Shown here: positions 1-6,378 of the stretch, one piece after another | Layout: each line of letters opens with the position of its first letter | Numbering within the stretch: the stretch's first letter is position 1 | From: an uncultured Opitutaceae bacterium | GTDB lineage: Bacteria > Verrucomicrobiota > Verrucomicrobiia > Opitutales > Opitutaceae | Direction: 5' to 3' | Assembly (NCBI GenBank): GCA_937902865.1 | Contig: CALFNJ010000045.1 | Location: 1-8,373 of the forward strand | Length of the DNA stretch: 8,373 nucleotides | Notes under the pieces: generated by a model | The model's database searches: none | Seen by the model: only the letters and a program-made list of their open reading frames with translations | What the model was told of the DNA's origin: nothing | Made by a program: the position numbers and the translations under genes

Positions 1-1201
1 CCGATCTGAGACTGCCGCCGGGGGCGTCGGGGCCGTAGGCCTTGACCGCGAGATCGCGGATGAAATCGAGGGCATGCCGGCGCTCCTTGCCGAAGCGCAG
101 CCAGGTGCCGGGAAAAATGCGGCGATGGACGGCCATCGACATGTTCTGCGCGATAGGCATCTCGAGCACCACGCCGTGCCGGCGGCGATCCTCGGGCACG
201 TACGCGACGCCGTGGGCGACCGCGTCCTGCGGAGAACGGAGCTCCACGCGCTGGCCGTTGAGCCGGATCTCGCCGCTGTCGGCGGGCGTCAGGCCGAACA
301 GGATGCGCGCCAGTTCGGTGCGGCCGGCGCCGACGAGTCCCGCGAGGCCGAAGACTTCGCCGGCCCGGACTTCGAAGGTGACGTTGCGCACCGGAGTGGA
401 GGAGCAGCCGACGCCGCGGAGCGAGAGCACGACCTCGCCGGGCTCGGATTCGGCCGGGGGATAGATCTGGGTCACCTCGCGGCCGACCATCATCCGGATC
501 AGGCCGGCTTCGTTGATTTCGCCAACGGACGTCGTGCCGACGCTTTCACCGTCACGGAGCACCGTGACGCGGTCCGCGAGCGAGAAGATCTCCTCCAGGC
601 GATGGGAAATGTAGATGACGCCGACCCCGCTGGCCCGCAGGTCGCGCACGACGGCGAACAACAGGTGCTGCTCCTTCTGTGTGAGCGAGGCGGTGGGTTC
701 GTCCATGATGACGATCCGGGCGCCGGCGCCGAGCGCGCAGGCGATTTCCACCAACTGCTGCTCGGGCATCGAGAGGCCGCGGACCTCGGCGTCGGGATCG
801 ATCGCCGCGCCGATGCGGGCGAGCAGCTCGGCCGCCTTCTGACGCCGGTGCTTCCAGCGGACGAGGCGCAGGGATGTAGAGGGCTCGAGGCGGAGGGCGA
901 TGTTTTCGGCGACCGTGAGCTCGGGGAACAGCGCAGGCTGCTGATAGATGCAGGCGACGCCGAGTTCCTGGGCCGAGGAGGGCGTGAGATTGGAGACCTT
1001 CTGGCCCGCGATCGTGATGCTGCCACGGTCGGGCTGGTGCGCGCCCGTGACCACGCGGATCAGCGTGCTTTTGCCGGCGCCGTTTTCACCCAGGAGCGCG
1101 TGCACCTCGCCGGCCTGCAAATCGAAATCGACCCCGCGCAAGGCGTGGACGCCGGCGTAGGATTTGGTGATGCGTCGAAGTTCGAGCAGGGGGGCGGGCA
1201 T
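1..1201 (-). CDS. Sugar ABC transporter ATP-binding protein, tandem NBD (RbsA/XylG/MglA type), partial at 3' end
   Basis: This is the cytoplasmic ATPase that would power a CUT2-type monosaccharide importer, working with a membrane permease and a periplasmic binding protein. The 400 residues present show two nucleotide-binding domains in one chain. In NBD1, Walker A is GENGAGKST (38-46), the Q-loop is at IYQQ (85-88), the C-loop is LSMPEQQ (143-149), Walker B is IVIMDEP (163-169) and the H-loop His is H200. NBD2 begins near residue 257 with a degenerate Walker A, GLVGAGRT (288-295), in which Arg replaces the catalytic Lys, as is usual for this family. The window ends at GGSLRS, just before the expected NBD2 signature, so about 100 residues are missing off the left edge. 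The ATG at 1201 places Walker A at the normal distance, but no Shine-Dalgarno is visible (upstream reads ACCTCTGTTTGCCGC). The substrate cannot be told from the ATPase. Permease genes probably follow outside the window. Confidence 0.95.
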   Translation of the reverse strand, partial: MPAPLLELRRITKSYAGVHALRGVDFDLQAGEVHALLGENGAGKSTLIRVVTGAHQPDRGSITIAGQKVSNLTPSSAQELGVACIYQQPALFPELTVAENIALRLEPSTSLRLVRWKHRRQKAAELLARIGAAIDPDAEVRGLSMPEQQLVEIACALGAGARIVIMDEPTASLTQKEQHLLFAVVRDLRASGVGVIYISHRLEEIFSLADRVTVLRDGESVGTTSVGEINEAGLIRMMVGREVTQIYPPAESEPGEVVLSLRGVGCSSTPVRNVTFEVRAGEVFGLAGLVGAGRTELARILFGLTPADSGEIRLNGQRVELRSPQDAVAHGVAYVPEDRRRHGVVLEMPIAQNMSMAVHRRIFPGTWLRFGKERRHALDFIRDLAVKAYGPDAPGGSLRS

Positions 1202-1396
1202 GCGGCAAACAGAGGTATGTCTCAGGTCCGGGGAAAGTCGTTGGGAACGGGGAAAACGTGCATCACGAAGCGGCGCCGGGCGTCCGGCAAGCGAAGAATT
1301 CAACCCCGGGACCTGACGGCGGGGAAGGGCGGTGGATATACGGAATTTTCCGGGCGGTTTCGGCCGGCCTAATAGCGGGAAATTTCCGATCCCGAG

Positions 1397-1413
1397 CTCA
1401 GGAAATTCGGGAA
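1397..1413 (+). repeat. Copy of a CTCAGGAAAT(T)CGGGAA dispersed word
   Basis: This matches CTCAGGAAATCGGGAA at 7129-7144 with one inserted T, and in inverted orientation CTCAGGAAATCAGGAA (plus-strand positions 7464-7479). Finding about 16 bases nearly identical in two separate intergenic regions suggests a dispersed element or a locally favoured low-complexity word built from GGAANTCA units. No function is evident. The match was found by eye, and the number of copies in the genome is unknown. Confidence 0.45.
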
Positions 1414-1574
1414 AACTGATGTTTTAATTCGGAAGCCAGGAAGCCGGGAATCGGAACCCGAAATGGGTTTTTATCGTTTTCCGGCTGCCGAATTCCACGG
1501 TGCCTTCTTCAATTTTTCCAGGCCATCGGCAGGGATGGAGCCGGGGACTTCGCGATCAGCGCCGGGCTGAATTC

Positions 1575-1597
1575 TGATGTTCCAGATTGGAACATCA
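1575..1597. promoter_or_regulatory. Operator-like 23-bp palindrome
   Basis: The sequence is TGATGTTCCA, GAT, TGGAACATCA: two 10-bp arms, perfectly complementary, around a 3-bp centre. Its length and dyad symmetry suit a dimeric transcription factor. No T-run follows on either strand, so an intrinsic terminator is unlikely. It lies 142 bp upstream of the GTG of the cytochrome gene and 374 bp upstream of the ABC ATPase start, so it could control either direction. A TTGGAA overlapping the right arm would fit repression by occlusion if it is a -35 box, but that is inference. No regulator gene is present in the window. Confidence 0.6.
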
Positions 1598-1738
1598 AAC
1601 CGAGCTGGTCTAACGGTCACATAAAGTCCCGAAGCCCGCGCTTGCTCGAGGGTAGACGCAAATCACCGTCGAACTCGCGCGTCACCCCCGTCAGAGCGTC
1701 CCCCGACGTTCTGAGGCGCGCATTTACCCCCGCTTTCC

Positions 1739-4111
1739 GTGTCTTCCCGCCTGCGTTCGCCCGGGTCGTGCCGGCCCCGGCAGACCTTTTTTCACTCGGC
1801 CGTGGTCGCCGTTTTCGCCGCGGCGTTTTTCCCGGCGCCGGTCCGAGCCGCGGCCGCCGCTGACGAGGAGGGGTTGAAATTTTTTCATGACCGGATCGAG
1901 CCGGTGCTGCAACGGGAGTGCTACGAGTGCCATTCCTCGCAGGCGAAGAAGCTCAAGGCGGGTCTCCACCTGGATTCGAAGGCGGGCATGCTGGCGGGCG
2001 GCGAATCCGGCGCGGCGCTGGCGCCGGGCGACGGGCAGAGCCTGATCCTGCAGGCGCTCCGGCATGAGAACAATCTGGAGATGCCGCCGGACAGGCCCCA
2101 GCTGGCGCCGGATATCATCGCCGATTTCGAGCAGTGGGTGAAACGCGGCGCACCCGATTCGCGCGTGGATGCGCCGCCGCCCCCGCTTGATCCGAAACGC
2201 GATCCCGCGCAGGCGCGGCTGACGTTCTGGGCGTTCCAGCCGGTGAAAAAGCCGGAGCTTCCCGCGGTGAAGGACGCAGGCTGGGCCGCGGGCAACCCGA
2301 TCGACCGTTTCGTGCTCGCGAAGCTCGAGGAGCACGGCCTCAAGCCGGCGCCTGCCGCGAGCAGGACGGAGCTGGTCCGGCGCGTTTATCTCGATGTGAC
2401 CGGCCTGCCGCCGTCCCCGGAGGAAGTGCAGGCGTTCCTCGCCGATTCCGCTCCTGATGCCTACGAGAAGCTCGTGAACCGCCTGCTCGCCAACCCGCAC
2501 TACGGGGAGCAGATGGCGCGCGACTGGCTCGATGTCGTTCGCTATGCGGAATCGGAGGGCTTCGAGTACGATCGCCATCTCCCCGAGGCCTGGCGGTTCC
2601 GCGACTACGTCATCAATGCCTTTAACCGCGACAAACCCTTCGATCGTTTCCTGACGGAGCAGCTGGCGGGCGACGAGATCGCGCCGGGCGACCCGGAATG
2701 CGAGGCGGCCGCGGTCTTTCATCGACTGGGCACGGTGCGCCGCAACGCCGGCAATCTGGAAATCGCGGTTAGCCGCAACGAAGTGCTGATCGAGCGCACC
2801 GACCTCATCCGAGCCTCCATGCTCGGCCTGACCATGGGCTGCGCGCGCTGCCACGACCACAAGTTCGACCCGATCCTGCAGAAGGATTATTACCGCCTGC
2901 AGGCCTATCTCTCCGAGACGCAGGAGAACGACATACTGCTCGTTTCCGCCGAGGAGAAAAAGGACGGGGAAACGCGGACCAAGGCCATCACCGACCAGAT
3001 GAGAAAGGTCCGGAAGGCCAAGGACGCCGCGGAGGGCGAGGAAAAGAAGAAACTCGACGGCGAGCTCGACGCCCTCGAGGACCAGCTGCCGCCGTATCCC
3101 GCGACCATTCCCGGCATCAAGGACGATCCCGCGCAGCGCACGGAGATCCATGTCCTCAAGCGCGGCGACTGGGAGAAGAAAGGCGATCTGGTCGCACCGC
3201 GTCCGCCGAGTGTGCTGGTCAGCGACGACCTGCCGGAATTGCCGGCGGACACGCCGAATCCCCGCGCCCAGCTCGCGAAATGGCTGACCGATCCGAAGCA
3301 TCCGCTCACGCCTCGCGTCGCCGTGAACCGGATCTGGCAGCACCATTTCGGCGCCGGCCTCGTGCGCACCACGAACGATTTTGGGCAAAACGGGGAGCGT
3401 CCGAGCCATCCCGAGCTGCTCGACTGGCTCGCCTACCAGTTCGTCGCGAGCGGCTGGAGCCAGAAGGCGGTGCATCGCGCGATCCTGCTGAGCAACACCT
3501 ACCGGCAGTCTTCCCAGAACGAGCAGGCGGAGGCGGCGGCGAACGCTGATCCCGAGAACCGTCTGGTCTGGCACGTGGCGCGGCGGCGGCTGGCGGCGGA
3601 GGAGATCCGCGACTCCATGCTCGCGATTTCCGGACAGCTCAACGCGAAGATCGGCGGACCGAGCGTGATGATTCCGGTCGATCCCGACCTGACGAAATTC
3701 CTCTACAAGCCCTCGCAGTGGAGCGTCACGAAGGACCAGGCCGAGTTCAATCGCCGCTCCATTTACCTGATGGCGAAGCGCAACCTGCACCTGCCGTTCA
3801 TGGAGACCTTCGACCAGCCCGACCTGCTCTCGAGCTGCGGCCGGCGCGAGTCGAGCACGCACGCGCCGCAGGCGCTGGAGATGATGAACGGCAAGCTCGC
3901 GAACGACGAGGCGACGGCGCTTGCGGCCCGGCTGACGCGCGAAGCCGGCGCCGACCACGGCAAGGTCGTCGATCGCGCCTACTGGCTCGTGACCGGGCGC
4001 GCGCCGACCACGGAGGAGCGCCGGCTCTCGCTCGCGTACCTGCAGGACCAGCCGCTCAAGGAATTCGCTCTCGTGATGTTCAACCTCAACGCCTTTCTCT
4101 ATGCACCCTGA
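1739..4111 (+). CDS. Exported PSCyt1-DUF1549-DUF1553 protein with two CxxCH haem motifs
   Basis: This is a 790-residue secreted or envelope protein of a family abundant in Planctomycetes and Verrucomicrobia, with unknown biochemical role. Residues 1 to about 41 form a Sec signal: Arg-rich n-region, hydrophobic stretch AVVAVFAAAFF, Ala-rich cleavage region. The planctomycete cytochrome C domain (PSCyt1) follows at about 46-140 with CYECH (61-65) and a likely axial Met in NNLEMPP (M115). DUF1549 runs from about 186 (NPIDRF) and includes YLDVTGLPPSPEE and a second haem motif CARCH (368-372) followed by DHKFDPI. A Lys/Glu-rich, probably helical linker (about 402-450) leads to DUF1553, from about 507 (NPRAQLAKWL) to the C-terminal FNLNAFLYAP. 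The start is a GTG; it keeps the whole signal peptide, whereas the next in-frame GTG at 1802 would cut into it. No Shine-Dalgarno is visible. It is followed directly by the DUF1501 gene. Electron transfer linked to polymer or sulfated-glycan breakdown is possible but unproven. Confidence 0.93.
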   Translation: MSSRLRSPGSCRPRQTFFHSAVVAVFAAAFFPAPVRAAAAADEEGLKFFHDRIEPVLQRECYECHSSQAKKLKAGLHLDSKAGMLAGGESGAALAPGDGQSLILQALRHENNLEMPPDRPQLAPDIIADFEQWVKRGAPDSRVDAPPPPLDPKRDPAQARLTFWAFQPVKKPELPAVKDAGWAAGNPIDRFVLAKLEEHGLKPAPAASRTELVRRVYLDVTGLPPSPEEVQAFLADSAPDAYEKLVNRLLANPHYGEQMARDWLDVVRYAESEGFEYDRHLPEAWRFRDYVINAFNRDKPFDRFLTEQLAGDEIAPGDPECEAAAVFHRLGTVRRNAGNLEIAVSRNEVLIERTDLIRASMLGLTMGCARCHDHKFDPILQKDYYRLQAYLSETQENDILLVSAEEKKDGETRTKAITDQMRKVRKAKDAAEGEEKKKLDGELDALEDQLPPYPATIPGIKDDPAQRTEIHVLKRGDWEKKGDLVAPRPPSVLVSDDLPELPADTPNPRAQLAKWLTDPKHPLTPRVAVNRIWQHHFGAGLVRTTNDFGQNGERPSHPELLDWLAYQFVASGWSQKAVHRAILLSNTYRQSSQNEQAEAAANADPENRLVWHVARRRLAAEEIRDSMLAISGQLNAKIGGPSVMIPVDPDLTKFLYKPSQWSVTKDQAEFNRRSIYLMAKRNLHLPFMETFDQPDLLSSCGRRESSTHAPQALEMMNGKLANDEATALAARLTREAGADHGKVVDRAYWLVTGRAPTTEERRLSLAYLQDQPLKEFALVMFNLNAFLYAP

Positions 4112-5543
4112 CGCCCACGAGCACGCCCGCCTCACGCGCACCCGGCGCGAGTTCCTGCGCGACGCCTGCTGCGGTTTCGGCGGACTTGCGTTTGCCGCGA
4201 TGCTGAACGCCCAGAGCCTGCGCGGGGCGCCGGCGGTCGTCGCGAATCCGCTCGCGCCCAAACTGCCGCCGCTGCCGGCGAAGGCGAAGTCGGTGATCTT
4301 CCTTTTCATGGCGGGCGGGCCGAGCCACGTGGAGACGTTCGACCCGAAACCGCTGTTGAACGAGCTGAGCGGACAGCCGCGCCCGAAGGAATTCGGCGAG
4401 GCGAAGTATCAGTTCATCCAGTCGACGGCGAAGCTCCTCGGCACCAAGCGGACCTTCAAAAAATACGGCCAGTCGGGCATCGAAGTGTCCGACCTGTTCC
4501 CGCGCCTGGGCGCGAATTGCGCCGATGAGATGGCGGTGATCCGCTCGTGCTACGGCAACTCCGTCGTCCACTCTGCGGCGCAATACGAGCTCTTCAGCGG
4601 CCGCGTCGTCCCCGGCGCGCCGAGCATGGGCTCGTGGATCACCTACGGCCTCGGCTCCGAGAGCGATTCGCTGCCGTCGTACGTCGTGATGCCTGATCCC
4701 GACGGTGCGCTGCCCGGCGGTCAGCCGATGTACAGCCAGGGATTTTTGCCGGCGATCTATCAGCCGACGATGTTCCGCCCGACGGCCAAGCCGGTGCTCA
4801 ACCTCGATCTTCCGCCCGGCGTGAGCCTGAAGGAGCGGCGCGAGGCGCTCGATCTGCTGCATCACCTGAACGAGACGGCGCGCGACGCGCACGACGAAGA
4901 GTTCTCCGCGCGGATGAACGCCTACGACCTCGCGTTCCGCATGCAGACGGAGGCGCCGGAGGTGCTCGACCTTTCCAAGGAGCCGCAGGAGACGCTCGAT
5001 CTCTACGGCGTCGGCGTGGAGCCGACCAACGACTATGGCCGCCGCTGCCTCATGGCGCGCAAGCTGGTCGAGAAGGGCGTGCGGTTTGTCTGCGTCGTTT
5101 CCGGCGGCGGCTCCGGCAAGCTGACCTGGGACGGCCACGACGACATCGAGGAGAACCATCTCCGCATGGCGTCGCAGACCGACCAGCCGATGGCGGGCCT
5201 GCTGCAGGATCTCAAGCGGCGCGGCCTGCTCGACAGCACGCTGGTGCTCTGGGGCGGTGAGTTCGGCCGCTCGCCCGAGGCGGAATCCGGCAAGGGCCGC
5301 GATCATCACAATCTCGGCTTCAGCATGTGGCTGGCGGGCGGCGGCGTGAAAGGTGGCCAGGTGGTCGGCGCCACGGATGCGATCGGCCTGCAGGCGATCG
5401 ACCGGCCGTATCATCTGCGCGACGTCCACACCACCATCCTCAACCAGCTCGGCCTCGATCAGAACAAGCTCACGTACCCGCACCTCGGCCGCAACGAGCG
5501 CCTCACCTTCGTCGAAGGCAAGGTGATCAAGGAGATCGTCTGA
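4101..5543 (+). CDS. Tat-exported DUF1501 family protein (alkaline phosphatase/sulfatase-like fold)
   Basis: This is a 480-residue protein of the DUF1501 family, distantly related to the alkaline phosphatase/sulfatase superfamily; no activity is established. The N-terminus has a twin-arginine signal, TRREFLR (Arg15-Arg16), followed by a weakly hydrophobic Gly/Ala segment, implying export in folded form. Family motifs are in order: FLFMAGGPSH (67-76) with ETFDPKP, WDGHDD (343-348), WGGEFGR (384-390), GRDHH (399-403) and WLAGGGVKGG. The His and Asp residues in these motifs are candidate metal ligands. The C-terminus LTYPHLGRNERL is typical, and the length is normal for the family. Its ATG lies within the last codons of the upstream DUF1553 gene (11-nt overlap), which strongly suggests translational coupling and a shared function. 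The family is usually found beside DUF1549/DUF1553 genes. No transcript terminator is obvious except the inverted repeat about 35 nt downstream. Confidence 0.94.
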   Translation: MHPDAHEHARLTRTRREFLRDACCGFGGLAFAAMLNAQSLRGAPAVVANPLAPKLPPLPAKAKSVIFLFMAGGPSHVETFDPKPLLNELSGQPRPKEFGEAKYQFIQSTAKLLGTKRTFKKYGQSGIEVSDLFPRLGANCADEMAVIRSCYGNSVVHSAAQYELFSGRVVPGAPSMGSWITYGLGSESDSLPSYVVMPDPDGALPGGQPMYSQGFLPAIYQPTMFRPTAKPVLNLDLPPGVSLKERREALDLLHHLNETARDAHDEEFSARMNAYDLAFRMQTEAPEVLDLSKEPQETLDLYGVGVEPTNDYGRRCLMARKLVEKGVRFVCVVSGGGSGKLTWDGHDDIEENHLRMASQTDQPMAGLLQDLKRRGLLDSTLVLWGGEFGRSPEAESGKGRDHHNLGFSMWLAGGGVKGGQVVGATDAIGLQAIDRPYHLRDVHTTILNQLGLDQNKLTYPHLGRNERLTFVEGKVIKEIV

Positions 5544-5576
5544 GCGTCCTACCCGAACAGGCCTGATCTCGGAAGA

Positions 5577-5653
5577 TTTCGCACAGAGACACGGAGTACA
5601 CAGAGAAAGCAGTAGCGGTCTGATCTCTGTGTACTCCGTGTCTCTGTGTGAAA
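5577..5653. repeat. Long inverted repeat, 25-bp perfect arms (30 bp with one G-T), in convergent gap
   Basis: The arms at 5582-5606 and 5624-5648 are perfectly complementary over 25 bp around a 17-nt loop. One G-T pair and then TTTC/GAAA extend the stem to 5577 and 5653. The arm is made of CACAGAGACACGGAG-type repeats, a low-complexity word common in intergenic DNA of many phyla and known for creating spurious predicted peptides. It lies between the ends of the DUF1501 gene and the recO-like gene. It could therefore act as a bidirectional terminator or 3' stabiliser, although no U-tract follows on either strand. A dispersed repeat element is at least as likely. Confidence 0.8.
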
Positions 5654-5655
5654 CC

Positions 5656-5670
5656 TTCCGGGGTCCGGAA
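5656..5670 (-). terminator. Short hairpin directly after the recO-like stop
   Basis: TTCCGG, a 3-nt loop, then CCGGAA: a perfect 6-bp stem starting 1 nt beyond the recO-like stop codon when read on the minus strand. The transcript then continues GGUUUCAC, so there are only three U residues. It could be a weak terminator helped by the larger inverted repeat immediately downstream, or may have no role. Confidence 0.3.
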
Positions 5671-5671
5671 T

Positions 5672-6289
5672 TCAGTCCAACAGGACTTCGGTGTGGCCGC
5701 GGAGGTAGTCTTCGAGGCGCCGCTGCAGGCGGGCGACTTCGCGTGCGGCGGTGGTCTGTTCCGCGAGCGGCTGGTTGAGCAGCGCGGCTGCGCGGGTGCG
5801 GTCGGCTTCGGTGAGGGTGGCGATCCACTGCTGTTTCACGGGATAGCCTTCATCGCGGGCGAAGAGGTAGAGGCTCTTGAAGAAGACGATGTCGGCCCGA
5901 TCCGCGGTCTCGAAGGCGGCCAAGGCGGTCTGCAGCAGACGAGCCACGGTGGCGCGGCTTTCCTCGTGCACGGAGTTGCGCGCGATGAGTGCGGCGAAGA
6001 GCGAGGCGAAGCGGAGGGCGTCGTAGCTGCGTCCGATCCCAGGATGGCGGGTTTGGAAGCGGGCCTCCTTCACGAACCAGGTCTGACCCTGGTTGGAGCT
6101 TTCCAGGAGGAGCGCCACTTCGTCGAACAGATCGAGCGGCACCGAGGAGGCGGAGCTTTTCTTCGCGACACGCTGCAGGATCAGCAGGGTACCGTGCTCG
6201 GCCGAAAAGACGGTGAAAGTCTGGAATGAGTCCGCCGGCGGCCGCTTCAGCAGGACGAAGGCCTCGGTCTGCAGCGTCCGGCCGGGCAT
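5672..6289 (-). CDS. recO: Short, cysteine-free RecO-like recombination mediator protein
   Basis: RecO binds single-stranded DNA and, with RecR, loads RecA onto SSB-coated DNA in the RecF pathway. This 205-residue protein shows the general pattern: an N-terminal OB-fold-like region (about 1-75) opening with TEAFVLLKRP and continuing FTVFSAEHGTLLILQRVAKK, matching the usual KTEAIVL...FTxxxGKLxxxAKGARK layout, then an all-helical C-terminal half. It is shorter than typical RecO (about 240-260 residues) and contains no cysteine, so the four-Cys zinc site of many RecO proteins is absent. The ATG at 6289 is the first start in frame; its leader is pyrimidine-rich, with no Shine-Dalgarno. It lies downstream of pgpH-like, ybeY and DUF502 genes, and recO sits in the same neighbourhood in Firmicutes, which supports the call. 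Sequence similarity alone is weak; a lineage-specific hypothetical protein is the alternative. Confidence 0.65.
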   Translation of the reverse strand: MPGRTLQTEAFVLLKRPPADSFQTFTVFSAEHGTLLILQRVAKKSSASSVPLDLFDEVALLLESSNQGQTWFVKEARFQTRHPGIGRSYDALRFASLFAALIARNSVHEESRATVARLLQTALAAFETADRADIVFFKSLYLFARDEGYPVKQQWIATLTEADRTRAAALLNQPLAEQTTAAREVARLQRRLEDYLRGHTEVLLD

Positions 6290-6316
6290 GGAAGCGAAGG
6301 AAGAAGGAGGAAGTTA

Positions 6317-6378
6317 GAATTAAGAAAGCGGACTCGGATCTCAGACCACCGGCGAAGCGGCGGAATTTTTCTTAATTC
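6317..6378 (-). repeat. Inverted repeat between DUF502 and recO-like genes, overlapping the DUF502 stop
   Basis: GAATTAAGAAA (6317-6327) and TTTCTTAATTC (6368-6378) are perfect 11-bp complements 40 nt apart. One arm contains the DUF502 stop codon (TAA), so the stem would form in the mRNA linking the two genes. The arms are AT-rich, and there is no U-run in the right place for a terminator. Two in-frame stops can be read in the arms, so the symmetry may be partly incidental. A role in segmental mRNA stability is possible but unproven. Confidence 0.5.

Larger units (their letters stand above)
1202..1738. other. Divergent intergenic region (about 537 bp)
   Basis: No convincing gene lies here; the short open frames have no recognisable protein signal. 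It separates the ABC ATPase (minus) from the exported cytochrome gene (plus), so it should hold both promoters. The DNA is visibly more AT-rich than the genes and rich in GGAA/TTCC words, including the 10-bp palindrome GGAAATTTCC at 1378-1387 and the word CTCAGGAAATTCGGGAA at 1397-1413, which recurs near 7129 and 7464. The strongest signal is the palindrome at 1575-1597. A TTGGAA at 1587-1592 could serve as a -35 for rightward transcription, with TCTAAC at 1609-1614 as a poor -10 after 16 bp, but neither box is good and I do not call a promoter. Confidence 0.7.

Noticed and set aside
74..1372. 432-codon plus-strand open frame opposite the ABC ATPase
   Set aside because: The minus strand encodes a clean ABC ATPase with all motifs in order; the plus frame shows only composition-driven Asp/Gly/Ala-rich sequence.
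1455..1472. AACCC-GAAAT-GGGTT followed by T residues, terminator-like
   Set aside because: The stem is only 5 bp and no plus-strand gene ends upstream; it could be a leader attenuator, but nothing else supports that.
1202..1738. CRISPR array, tRNA or riboswitch in the divergent gap
   Set aside because: There is no regularly spaced repeat, no cloverleaf with a T-loop GTTCRA motif, and no riboswitch core that I recognise.
1724..4309. 861-codon open frame on the minus strand, opposite the DUF1553 gene
   Set aside because: It is antisense to a gene with clear domains and a signal peptide. Its translation is Arg/Leu/Val-rich, with no recognisable motif, as expected of a shadow frame in GC-rich DNA.
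4086..5828. 580-codon open frame on the minus strand, opposite the DUF1501 gene
   Set aside because: It is a shadow of the DUF1501 gene. Part of its translation (SLCTPCLCAKS) comes from the inverted repeat at 5577-5653, a well-known source of false proteins.
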